In this document: positions 1 through 4,976 of the stretch, piece by piece
Numbering within the stretch: position 1 is the first letter of the stretch
How the letters are laid out: every line of letters begins with the position of its first letter
Origin: JAAYBY01 sp964465385
GTDB taxonomy: Bacteria; Bacillota; Clostridia; Saccharofermentanales; UBA5734
Reading direction: 5' to 3'
NCBI GenBank assembly: GCA_964465385.1
Contig: CAYXIM010000093.1
Coordinates: 1 to 5,595, forward strand
DNA length: 5,595 nt
Notes under the pieces: generated by a model
Seen by the model: only the letters and a program-made list of their open reading frames with translations
What the model was told of the DNA's origin: nothing
Database searches by the model: none
Program-made: the position numbers and the translations under genes

Positions 1-10
1 AGCAGGATGC

Positions 11-37
11 AGACCGGCCTTTTGGCCGGTCTGTTTG
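11..37 (+). terminator. Rho-independent terminator of the upstream gene
   Basis: A perfect 9-bp stem, AGACCGGCC (11-19) with GGCCGGTCT (24-32), closes on a TTTT loop and is followed by GTTTGTT. The T-rich tail is on the plus strand only, so it ends a rightward transcript that enters from before the window. It separates that gene from the operon starting at 162. Confidence 0.85.
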
Positions 38-80
38 TTAAACCACCAGCCGCTTATCCTTATACGGGCTGTCGGTTTTA

Positions 81-109
81 TTGTCTTTATCAGGGGGCTG
101 GCGTATACT
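81..109 (+). promoter_or_regulatory. Sigma-A-type promoter of the nfeD-floA operon
   Basis: TTGTCT (81-86) and TATACT (104-109) are separated by 17 bases, matching 4 of 6 and 5 of 6 positions of the TTGACA/TATAAT consensus. It lies after the upstream terminator. Transcription would start near 116, giving a leader of about 45 bases before the GTG start at 162. Assigned by pattern only. Confidence 0.6.
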
Positions 110-145
110 GTTTTTGCACGATTGTTTGAGCATCCAGCACTGAAA

Positions 146-152
146 AAGGAGG
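146..152 (+). promoter_or_regulatory. Ribosome binding site that decides the nfeD-like start
   Basis: AAGGAGG ends directly against the ATG at 153, which leaves no spacing for that codon. The in-frame GTG at 162 lies 9 bases downstream, the usual distance. The start is therefore taken as GTG 162. Confidence 0.65.
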
Positions 153-161
153 ATGAGTGTT

Positions 162-710
162 GTGGCCGTACTCCTGCAGTCCCTTGTTAACCTGGCAACT
201 ATCTTCAGCTTTCTGGAAGCCATCAATGCTTTTCAGGCGGTCCTTCTGATTCTGGGCCTGCTTTTGCTGGTTCTTGAGTTGTTTATCCCTGGTTTTGGCA
301 TCGCCGGTATCTCCGGTTTTGTCCTGTTGATCATCGGCATCATCCTCACCGCACGCACGGCTTTTGAAGCAACGGTTATGATTTTGCTTCTGCTGGTGCT
401 GGGCGCCCTGCTGGTGGTGCTTGTGCTTCGCTCTGCCAAGAAGGGGCACCTGGCTCGAAAGCTGATTTTGCGATCAGCGGCCCGAAAAGAAGAAGGCTAC
501 AGCACCACGCAAGACCGAAAAAACTGGGTCGGGCGCCAGGGGGTCACCCTAACGGTTCTGCGGCCGTCCGGCATGGCCGATTTTGACGGTGAGCGCCTGG
601 ATGTGGTCACAGAAGGAACCTATCTGCCCGCCAAAGAACGTATTGAAATCGTTCGGGTTGAGGGCCGGCGTATTATTGTCCACCGCTTGGAAGAACCATC
701 TGAACCCTAG
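162..710 (+). CDS. Short-form NfeD family membrane protein
   Basis: The protein has 182 residues from GTG 162. The N-terminal half is very hydrophobic, with membrane helices at about 24-42, 46-63 and 70-89, and possibly an extra hydrophobic segment at 3-22. The turn ELFIPGFGIAGISG (39-52) is the typical NfeD signature. After a basic linker (90-120), residues 122-176 form the soluble C-terminal NfeD domain, an OB-type beta barrel, recognisable by VGRQGVTLTVLRPSG, DGERLDVVTEG and a final beta strand. NfeD proteins are partners of flotillin/stomatin proteins, and floA starts 43 bases downstream in the same operon. The B. subtilis partner of FloA, YqeZ, is much longer and carries a ClpP-like serine protease domain. 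That domain is absent here, so this is the short type, as in YuaF. An ATG at 153 is the alternative start. Confidence 0.9.
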   Translation: MAVLLQSLVNLATIFSFLEAINAFQAVLLILGLLLLVLELFIPGFGIAGISGFVLLIIGIILTARTAFEATVMILLLLVLGALLVVLVLRSAKKGHLARKLILRSAARKEEGYSTTQDRKNWVGRQGVTLTVLRPSGMADFDGERLDVVTEGTYLPAKERIEIVRVEGRRIIVHRLEEPSEP

Positions 711-753
711 CCCCAGTCACATCGTTGACAGACAGGAAGGAGTCTGAATCGTT

Positions 754-1746
754 ATGCCAGCTGAACTGTTTATTACCTTAACCATTATCGCCGGGGTGAT
801 TGTCTTTCTCTCACTCTTTTTCAGCTTCGTGCCCATCGGCCTGTGGATCTCGGCCGCCGCTGCCGGCGTGCGCGTGGGGATCTTCAACCTGATCGGCATG
901 CGTCTGCGCCGTGTGGTGCCGGTGCGCGTGGTCAGCCCCATGATCAAGGCGACCAAGGCCGGCCTGGAGCTGAGCATCAACAAGCTGGAAGCCCACTTTC
1001 TGGCCGGAGGTAACGTCGACAAGGTGGTCAACGCCTTGATTGCCGCCCAACGGGCCGAAATAGAGCTGGGCTTTGAACGGGCTGCCGCCATCGATCTGGC
1101 TGGTCGGGACGTCTTGGAAGCCGTCCAGATGAGCGTCAACCCCAAGGTCATTGAGACACCCCTGATCGCAGCCATTGCCAAGGACGGCATTGAGCTCAAG
1201 GCCAAGGCGCGGGTGACGGTTCGCGCCAACATCGATCGGCTGGTTGGTGGTTCTGGTGAACAAACCATCATTGCCCGGGTGGGCGAAGGCATCGTCACCA
1301 CCATCGGCTCCAGCCTTTCCCACAAAGACGTGCTGGAAAACCCGGATTTGATCTCCCGCACCGTTTTGGAAAAAGGACTGGATTCGGGAACGGCTTTTGA
1401 GATCCTGTCCATTGACATTGCAGATGTCGATGTGGGCCGAAACATTGGGGCGCAGCTGCAAACCGACCAGGCCGAAGCCGACAAGCGCATCGCCCAGGCC
1501 AAGGCTGAAGAGCGCCGAGCCATGGCGGTGGCCTACGAACAAGAAATGAAGGCGGCGGTTGTGGAAATGCGTTCTAAAGTGGTTGAGGCAGAAGCTGAAG
1601 TCCCGCGTGCCATGGCACAGGCCCTGCGTGAAGGCAAGCTGGGGGTCATGGATTATTACACCATGCAAAACGTGATCTCAGATACGCAGATGCGCACGGC
1701 CATTGCTGACACGGAGAAAACGGGTAAAGAAAAACCAAACACCTGA
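754..1746 (+). CDS. floA: Flotillin-like membrane microdomain protein FloA
   Basis: At 330 residues it is nearly the size of B. subtilis FloA (331) and resembles it, as I recall that sequence, throughout. Residues 6-26 form a membrane helix, followed by a second hydrophobic stretch (27-48) thought to dip into the inner leaflet. Family blocks are easy to see: GMRLRRVVPVRVVSP (48-62), HFLAGGNVDKVVNALIAAQ (81-99), AIDLAGRDVLEAVQMSVNPK (112-131) and LDSGTAFEILSIDIADVDVG (209-228). The PHB/SPFH-type core is followed by an Ala/Glu-rich coiled-coil region (about 238-295), the oligomerisation segment with EA repeats. FloA is a cytoplasm-facing scaffold that organises functional membrane microdomains and affects membrane fluidity, secretion and signalling. 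AAGGAG (737-742) precedes ATG 754 by 11 bases. Its family identity is the most secure in the window. Confidence 0.97.
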   Translation: MPAELFITLTIIAGVIVFLSLFFSFVPIGLWISAAAAGVRVGIFNLIGMRLRRVVPVRVVSPMIKATKAGLELSINKLEAHFLAGGNVDKVVNALIAAQRAEIELGFERAAAIDLAGRDVLEAVQMSVNPKVIETPLIAAIAKDGIELKAKARVTVRANIDRLVGGSGEQTIIARVGEGIVTTIGSSLSHKDVLENPDLISRTVLEKGLDSGTAFEILSIDIADVDVGRNIGAQLQTDQAEADKRIAQAKAEERRAMAVAYEQEMKAAVVEMRSKVVEAEAEVPRAMAQALREGKLGVMDYYTMQNVISDTQMRTAIADTEKTGKEKPNT

Positions 1747-1775
1747 TGAACAGGTACAGGAAAGGCTGATGCAGC

Positions 1776-2081
1776 GTGGCTTTGATTGATGAACGCTTAA
1801 ACGAAATTCTACGCCGTTTTGAAGAAGCGGTGGCTTTGCACGAGCAGGCCCAGGCACCGCAGGTTGTAGAAGAGCCAGAAGTCATGTCGCCGCCGGCCCC
1901 GGCTCAACCACCCGCCCAGGTGGCAAAAGCAAGCACCCAAGCGGTCAAGGCCGCTCAACCCCAAGCCAGCGGCGGCCGCTTTCACAAGCTGGGGCCGGAT
2001 GATCTGGTTCAGGGCATCCTGATGGCTGAAATCCTGGGGCCGCCACTGGCCCTTCGTAGAAGGGGGCGTCGGCCCCACTAA
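1776..2081 (+). CDS. Small Ala/Pro-rich protein of the floA operon
   Basis: I cannot assign a function. The protein has 101 residues from GTG 1776, with AGGAAAGG (1758-1765) 10 bases upstream. An ATG at 1769 is out of frame and stops after six codons. Three parts are visible: a charged amphipathic helix (1-25), a low-complexity Ala/Pro/Gln/Val linker (26-66), and a compact tail, FHKLGPDDLVQGILMAEILGPP (69-90), followed by a basic end (LALRRRGRRPH). The tail motif reminds me of short uncharacterised Firmicutes proteins ending in a similar 'I/LMxEILGPP' segment, but that is from memory. It has no membrane segment or signal peptide, so it is probably cytoplasmic. It starts 29 bases after floA and ends just before the operon terminator, in the position of yqfB in Bacillus; homology to YqfB is not established. 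The helix and tail could be two binding ends joined by a flexible linker. Confidence 0.75.
   Translation: MALIDERLNEILRRFEEAVALHEQAQAPQVVEEPEVMSPPAPAQPPAQVAKASTQAVKAAQPQASGGRFHKLGPDDLVQGILMAEILGPPLALRRRGRRPH
2036..2076 (+). repeat. Nested inverted repeats at the 3' end of the small gene
   Basis: GGGGCCG (2036-2042) pairs with CGGCCCC (2070-2076). Inside this, CCCTTC (2050-2055) pairs with GAAGGG (2059-2064) around a GTA loop. Together they make a long two-stem hairpin in the last 15 or so codons, just before the terminator. No T-run follows on either strand, so it is not a standard terminator. It may protect the mRNA 3' end or slow the last ribosome. Confidence 0.4.
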
Positions 2082-2091
2082 CACCATGGAC

Positions 2092-2121
2092 AAACGGCCC
2101 GCTTGTGCGGGCCGTTTTTTT
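2092..2121 (+). terminator. Strong terminator ending the nfeD-floA operon
   Basis: AAACGGCCCGC (2092-2102) and GCGGGCCGTTT (2107-2117) form a perfect 11-bp stem around TTGT, with T residues continuing to 2121. It starts 10 bases after the stop of the small gene. The leftward phosphatase gene ends at 2120, inside the T-run, so the same stem may also help end that transcript, although the opposite strand has only a TTTG tail. Confidence 0.93.
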
Positions 2122-2944
2122 AGCCGAGACCAGCCTCCTCAGCCTCGATCAGGCTGAGCATAGGCAGATGGATGAGGCCATTGGTGGCCAGGATGCTGGA
2201 TGGGCCCTGAAAGGACAAGGGCTGCAGGTCCCAGGTGTTGATCCGGCCACCGGCTTCTTGAAGGATGAGCGCACCGGCCGCATAGTCCCAGACTTGCTGG
2301 CAACGCTCAAAAAAACCGTCCAGGCGGCCGGCTGCCACATAGGCCAGATCCAGGGCGGCTGACCCGCTTCGGCGTACTTCCAGAGACATCATGAAGAGGC
2401 GTTCGGCCAGGCGAAAGGTCAGGTCTGCCTGTCGCCGGTCGTAGGGTGTGGTGCCAAAGCCAATCAGGCTGTCCGACAGTTGCTCAACCGTGCTGACCCG
2501 TATGGGCTGGCCATTGCAGGCAGCGCCCGCACCTGCCCGGGCGGTAAAGAGTTCATCCAGATAAGGGTTGTAGACAAAGGCCAAGAGCCCCTGACAACCG
2601 GTGACCAGCGCCAGTGAAATGGCTGCGTGTCGGTAACCACGCATGAAGTTTGTGGTGCCGTCAATGGGGTCTAAAACCCAGACCGGCCGCCCCTTGGCCT
2701 GGGGCTGACGTTCTTTTTCTTCGGCAATGACCGGGATCTGCGGTGCCAGCGCCTCCAGCCCCCGGATCAGCTGCGCCTGAACGGCTTTGTCCCAGGCGGT
2801 GACGAAGTTGCCTTCGCTTTTTTTCTCAGCCCCCAACGCCGTCCCGTCCGCCTGAAGCATGGTTTTTCCAGCTTCAAGCACCAGCCGGCTGACCGGCTCG
2901 AACAGGGGCAGGAAAGGTTCGCAAGGTGGGGTCTGGTTTGGCAT
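2120..2944 (-). CDS. Inositol monophosphatase family protein
   Basis: This is a Mg-dependent, Li-sensitive-type phosphatase of the IMPase/FIG superfamily, 274 residues long, the usual length. Family motifs are in order: GNFVTAWDKAV (45-55), EE (75-76) for metal binding, WVLDPIDGTTNF (89-100) with metal ligands Asp92 and Asp95, and WDYAAGALILQEAGG (219-233) with Asp220 near the catalytic site. The substrate cannot be read from sequence; inositol-1-phosphate, other sugar phosphates, or 3'-phosphoadenosine-type nucleotides are all possible. The ATG at 2944 is chosen because AGGAGG (plus-strand 2954-2959) sits 9 bases before it. The longer in-frame reading from 2998 would begin upstream of the predicted transcription start. 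The gene converges with the floA operon and is divergent from ohr. It appears to be monocistronic. Confidence 0.93.
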   Translation of the reverse strand: MPNQTPPCEPFLPLFEPVSRLVLEAGKTMLQADGTALGAEKKSEGNFVTAWDKAVQAQLIRGLEALAPQIPVIAEEKERQPQAKGRPVWVLDPIDGTTNFMRGYRHAAISLALVTGCQGLLAFVYNPYLDELFTARAGAGAACNGQPIRVSTVEQLSDSLIGFGTTPYDRRQADLTFRLAERLFMMSLEVRRSGSAALDLAYVAAGRLDGFFERCQQVWDYAAGALILQEAGGRINTWDLQPLSFQGPSSILATNGLIHLPMLSLIEAEEAGLG

Positions 2945-2953
2945 CGGCAGCAG

Positions 2954-2959
2954 CCTCCT
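2954..2959 (-). promoter_or_regulatory. Ribosome binding site fixing the phosphatase start
   Basis: On the minus strand AGGAGG lies 9 bases before ATG 2944. The alternative in-frame start at 2998 has no such site at a suitable distance. Confidence 0.75.
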
Positions 2960-2979
2960 TATGTCGCTTTGTCGCGCCC

Positions 2980-3008
2980 ATCCTATCACGACAGGCAAAA
3001 GCTGGCAA
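2980..3008 (-). promoter_or_regulatory. Sigma-A-type promoter of the phosphatase gene
   Basis: On the minus strand TTGCCA (plus 3003-3008) and TAGGAT (plus 2980-2985) are 17 bases apart, and a TGA directly before TAGGAT gives an extended -10 (TGnTAGGAT). The start of transcription would be near 2973, leaving about 29 bases before ATG 2944. Confidence 0.55.
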
Positions 3009-3057
3009 TGTGCCCTCGGTTACTGCACAAGACAGAGCCTGCCCTTATGGTTGAGGC

Positions 3058-3083
3058 GATGACCCAGTCAGATGACTCAGTCA
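3058..3083 (+). repeat. Tandem 13-bp repeat before ohr, possible operator
   Basis: GATGACCCAGTCA (3058-3070) is followed without a gap by GATGACTCAGTCA (3071-3083), with one mismatch. The second copy contains the palindrome TGACT-C-AGTCA (3073-3083). The repeat ends two bases before the ohr Shine-Dalgarno sequence, a typical place for a repressor site. It does not resemble the AT-rich OhrR operator (TACAATT/AATTGTA type). The ohr promoter itself is unclear: TATGGT (3046-3051) could be a -10 but has no good -35. If it is used, the repeat lies at the start of the transcript. Confidence 0.5.
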
Positions 3084-3094
3084 CAGGAGGTGAC
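3080..3094 (+). promoter_or_regulatory. ohr ribosome binding site within a small inverted repeat
   Basis: AGGAGGTGA (3085-3093) is a near-perfect anti-16S match, 5 bases before ATG 3099, and fixes that start over the in-frame ATG at 3072. It is flanked by GTCAC (3080-3084) and GTGAC (3090-3094), so a 5-bp hairpin would hold AGGAG in its loop. Confidence 0.6.
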
Positions 3095-3098
3095 AACC

Positions 3099-3515
3099 AT
3101 GAAAACCCTTTACACCACCACCATGATCAACACCGGAGGACGAGACGGCGGCCGCTCTCAGGCGGCAGACGGTTCTTTTTCGGTCGCCATCCAGCCGCCA
3201 GGATCTGGCATGGACGCTGGGGCGACCAATCCGGAACAGCTCTTTGCAGCCGGCTACAGCGCCTGTTTTAACAGTGCCATCGCCCTGGTGCTCAAAAACG
3301 AGCGCAAAGCCTATACCCGTTCTCAAGTCACAGCAACCGTGGACCTGCATGAGGATCCCGCTGACGGCTTTTTCATCTCTGCCCGCCTGCAGGTTAAAAT
3401 TGATGACTGGCCTCAGGCCGAGAATCAGCGGATTGCAGACCTGGCCCATCAGGTTTGTCCTTATTCCAAAGCCATCCGTGGCAACGTGACAGTCACTGTT
3501 GAAGGAAGCAGGTGA
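3099..3515 (+). CDS. ohr: Organic hydroperoxide resistance protein (Ohr)
   Basis: This OsmC/Ohr-superfamily thiol peroxidase reduces organic and fatty-acid hydroperoxides in the cytoplasm. The 138 residues match the usual 140 or so. Diagnostic Ohr blocks are present: TGGRDGG (12-18) with the catalytic Arg15, GATNPEQLFAAGYSACF (41-57) with Glu46 and the peroxidatic Cys56, and VCPYSKAIRGN (119-129) with the resolving Cys120. These are the equivalents of Arg19, Glu51, Cys61 and Cys125 in well-studied Ohr enzymes, so the enzyme should be active. In other bacteria it is recycled by dihydrolipoamide-linked lipoyl proteins. No OhrR-type regulator is in the window. The gene is divergent from the phosphatase and has no terminator after it, so reading through into the aldolase gene 57 bases downstream is possible. 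Confidence 0.95.
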   Translation: MKTLYTTTMINTGGRDGGRSQAADGSFSVAIQPPGSGMDAGATNPEQLFAAGYSACFNSAIALVLKNERKAYTRSQVTATVDLHEDPADGFFISARLQVKIDDWPQAENQRIADLAHQVCPYSKAIRGNVTVTVEGSR

Positions 3516-3540
3516 CGTAGCCAGGCGGGGGTGTTATGAT
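3512..3540 (+). promoter_or_regulatory. Promoter of the aldolase gene overlapping the ohr stop
   Basis: GTGACG (3512-3517, 4 of 6 match) and TATGAT (3535-3540, 5 of 6 match) are 17 bases apart. A TG at 3532-3533 makes an extended -10, TGTTATGAT. The -35 overlaps the ohr stop codon. Transcription would begin near 3547, 26 bases before ATG 3573. Confidence 0.5.
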
Positions 3541-3572
3541 GGGTCTAACTTGAAATCAGGGAGGACCTTGTC

Positions 3573-4520
3573 ATGGACAAACGATACCCCCGCACCATTT
3601 TAGCCACCGCATGTGTGCCGTGGACGGATGCTTTTGAACTGGACGAAGCACGCTTCGTTGCTGGTGTGCAAAAGCTGCTGGACCAGGATATCCGGCATAT
3701 TTACCTGTTTGGGACGGCTGGTGAAGGCTATGCCATCAACGACGCGCTCTTCCAGCGTCTGGTCACCCTCTTTGCCAAGGCTATGGACCAGCCAGGCTGC
3801 CAGCCCATGGTTGGCCTGATTTCCTTGTCCTTGAAAACCATGCATGACCGTATCCGTTTTGCCTATGATCAGGGGATTCGGGATTTTATGTTTGCCCTGC
3901 CCGGCTGGGGCGCCCTGGCTGATGAAGAGGTCCGCTTGTTTTTCCATGACCTGTGCGATCCCTATCCAGATTGCCGCTTTTTCCACTACAACAACAACCG
4001 AAGCAAACGGTTGTTGACGGTGGCTGACTATGAGCAGCTGGCCAATGACGTGCCTAATTTTGTGGGCGCCAAATACAGCACCAGCGATCTTTCGATTTTG
4101 CAGGCCCTGGCAACCAGCCGCTCACCACTTCGGTTTTTCATCACGGAAAACGGCTTTGCCTTTGCCAGCCAGCTGGGGCCGGTGGGCCTGTTGATGTCGG
4201 TAGGCACCTGCAACATCCCACAGACCCTTCGCTTTTATGACGCTTGCCTGGCCCAGGATACAACACAGGTCTGGGACATGCTCCAGGAGCTCAAAGAGGT
4301 TGTTGAGGTCTTGATTGATCTGGTCGGGCCTGGAAAAATCGACGGCAGCTATGACAAGGTTTTCTCCAAGATTCAGGACCCGGCCTTTCCCCTGCGCCTG
4401 CTGCCGCCCTACATTGGCACCACGGATGCGGCCTATGAGGCCTTTTGCAGCTACCTGAAAAAAGAGCAGCCTCAGTGGATCGACACCCGATCCCACCAGG
4501 CTGCCCAGTCGCCGCTTTAA
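3573..4520 (+). CDS. DapA/NanA-superfamily aldolase or lyase, substrate unknown
   Basis: The 315-residue protein has the plan of class I Schiff-base aldolases of the dihydrodipicolinate synthase/N-acetylneuraminate lyase superfamily, a TIM barrel. GTAGEG (47-52) matches the GTTGE phosphate/carboxylate loop. Tyr139 in FHYNNN corresponds to the acid/base Tyr of the YN-P motif, and Lys167 in VGAKYSTSD to the Schiff-base lysine. The Tyr-to-Lys distance of 28 residues equals that of E. coli DapA (133 to 161). It is unlikely to be true DapA: the second Thr of GTTGE is Ala49, the YNVPSR loop is YNNNRS so the substrate Arg is displaced, and the region of the partner Tyr107 reads LPGWGAL. A 2-keto-acid or sugar-acid aldolase/lyase is likely. 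AGGGAGG (3558-3564) lies 8 bases before ATG 3573. It converges with the leftward pair at 4533-5443. Confidence 0.88.
   Translation: MDKRYPRTILATACVPWTDAFELDEARFVAGVQKLLDQDIRHIYLFGTAGEGYAINDALFQRLVTLFAKAMDQPGCQPMVGLISLSLKTMHDRIRFAYDQGIRDFMFALPGWGALADEEVRLFFHDLCDPYPDCRFFHYNNNRSKRLLTVADYEQLANDVPNFVGAKYSTSDLSILQALATSRSPLRFFITENGFAFASQLGPVGLLMSVGTCNIPQTLRFYDACLAQDTTQVWDMLQELKEVVEVLIDLVGPGKIDGSYDKVFSKIQDPAFPLRLLPPYIGTTDAAYEAFCSYLKKEQPQWIDTRSHQAAQSPL
4458..4504 (-). terminator. Terminator of the leftward pair, inside the aldolase gene
   Basis: On the minus strand GCAGCCT (plus 4504-4498) pairs with AGGCTGC (plus 4472-4466). An inner stem, GTG-GGATCG with CGATCCAC, has one bulged base around GGTGT. 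The stem is followed by TC and six T residues (plus 4463-4458). This is a good rho-independent terminator for leftward transcription, 29 bases past the stop of the 147-residue gene. It lies wholly within the last codons of the convergent aldolase gene. Confidence 0.72.
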
Positions 4521-4529
4521 AGCAAGCGG
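4512..4529. repeat. Inverted repeat at the convergent gene junction
   Basis: CCGCTT (4512-4517) and AAGCGG (4524-4529) pair around six bases that include the aldolase stop codon. The following TGCTTAATG is a poor T-run, so it is at best a weak terminator for the rightward aldolase transcript. I find no better one before 4600. Confidence 0.3.
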
Positions 4530-4532
4530 TGC

Positions 4533-4976
4533 TTAATGTGGTGCTGTTCCCTTGCGAACCGTGATGGTCCCCTGGGCCCGGTCGGTTCGTGACAAGTCAA
4601 TGTCGTACTCATAGCCCAGCGGCTCCAACACCCGACGGTAGAGCACGTCACAATGTTCACAATAATCCGCATAAGGCTCCATTTGGGTCAGCTGCAGCAA
4701 GCGGCCCTTGGAGGGGCAATGGCGCATGTCGATCTGGAAGACCCCTTCTTCCTCGTCCAGGGTCATGACAAAATCAGCAGCCTCCTCGTTGAGGGCGGCA
4801 GACCAGTATTCGTAGAGGCCGCGCAGGCCCTTCTCCTGGGCCAGGTCGCGCAGGTTGGTCAGGTAGGTGTCGGACAGGTGTTCCCAGAAACGAACCACCG
4901 CTTCTTTGCCGTCCAAGTCATGAAGAAAACTGAAATAGGCGCTGTAGGCCGGGATGAATTCTGTGCACGAAATCAT
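4533..4976 (-). CDS. ATC-hydrolase-like small protein, second gene of pair
   Basis: Function unknown. The 147-residue protein is soluble, acidic and mostly helical at first, without a signal peptide. It ends with a beta-rich part (about 77-87 and 121-142). The pattern RHCPSKG (85-91), then YCEHC (105-109) and LEPLGYEYDI (118-127), tentatively recalls the L-2-amino-thiazoline-4-carboxylic acid hydrolase family (PF14196), which opens a thiazoline ring on the way to cysteine; this is recollection of the fold pattern, not proof. It is a paralogue of the upstream gene: residues 22-68 align without gaps to its 35-81, sharing GxxAV, LR, KGLxxL and ExxD, and Cys87 and His108 are matched with identical 21-residue spacing. 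Its ATG overlaps the upstream stop as ATGA, with AGGAGG (plus 4985-4990) 8 bases before, implying translational coupling. YCEHC adds two cysteines that the paralogue lacks. Confidence 0.8.
   Translation of the reverse strand: MISCTEFIPAYSAYFSFLHDLDGKEAVVRFWEHLSDTYLTNLRDLAQEKGLRGLYEYWSAALNEEAADFVMTLDEEEGVFQIDMRHCPSKGRLLQLTQMEPYADYCEHCDVLYRRVLEPLGYEYDIDLSRTDRAQGTITVRKGTAPH

Noticed and set aside
717..1523. Minus-strand open frame of 268 codons, Ser/Arg-rich
   Set aside because: It is antisense to floA and low in complexity, with no recognisable motif and no ribosome binding site of note.
811..1668. Long minus-strand open frame of 285 codons
   Set aside because: It lies wholly antisense to floA, whose protein is recognisable throughout. 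It is rich in His/Gly/Asp of the kind produced by reading a GC-rich gene backwards.
2105..2362. Plus-strand open frame after the floA operon
   Set aside because: It begins inside the terminator stem and runs antisense to the conserved C-terminal part of the phosphatase gene.
2945..2998. 18-codon N-terminal extension of the phosphatase
   Set aside because: The extension would start upstream of the predicted transcription start and lacks a suitable ribosome binding site. ATG 2944 has AGGAGG at 9 bases.
3072..3098. Nine-codon N-terminal extension of Ohr from ATG 3072
   Set aside because: It would translate through the Shine-Dalgarno sequence of ATG 3099, and Ohr proteins normally begin close to that point.
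3486..3496. Palindrome GTGAC-A-GTCAC near the end of ohr
   Set aside because: It resembles the leader words, but the half-site spacing is 1 base rather than 3, and it encodes a normal Ohr end strand (NVTVTVEG). I treat it as chance.
4555..4589. CGAACCG/CGGTTCG inverted repeat as terminator of the aldolase gene
   Set aside because: The loop is 21 bases and no T-run follows, so it does not support termination.
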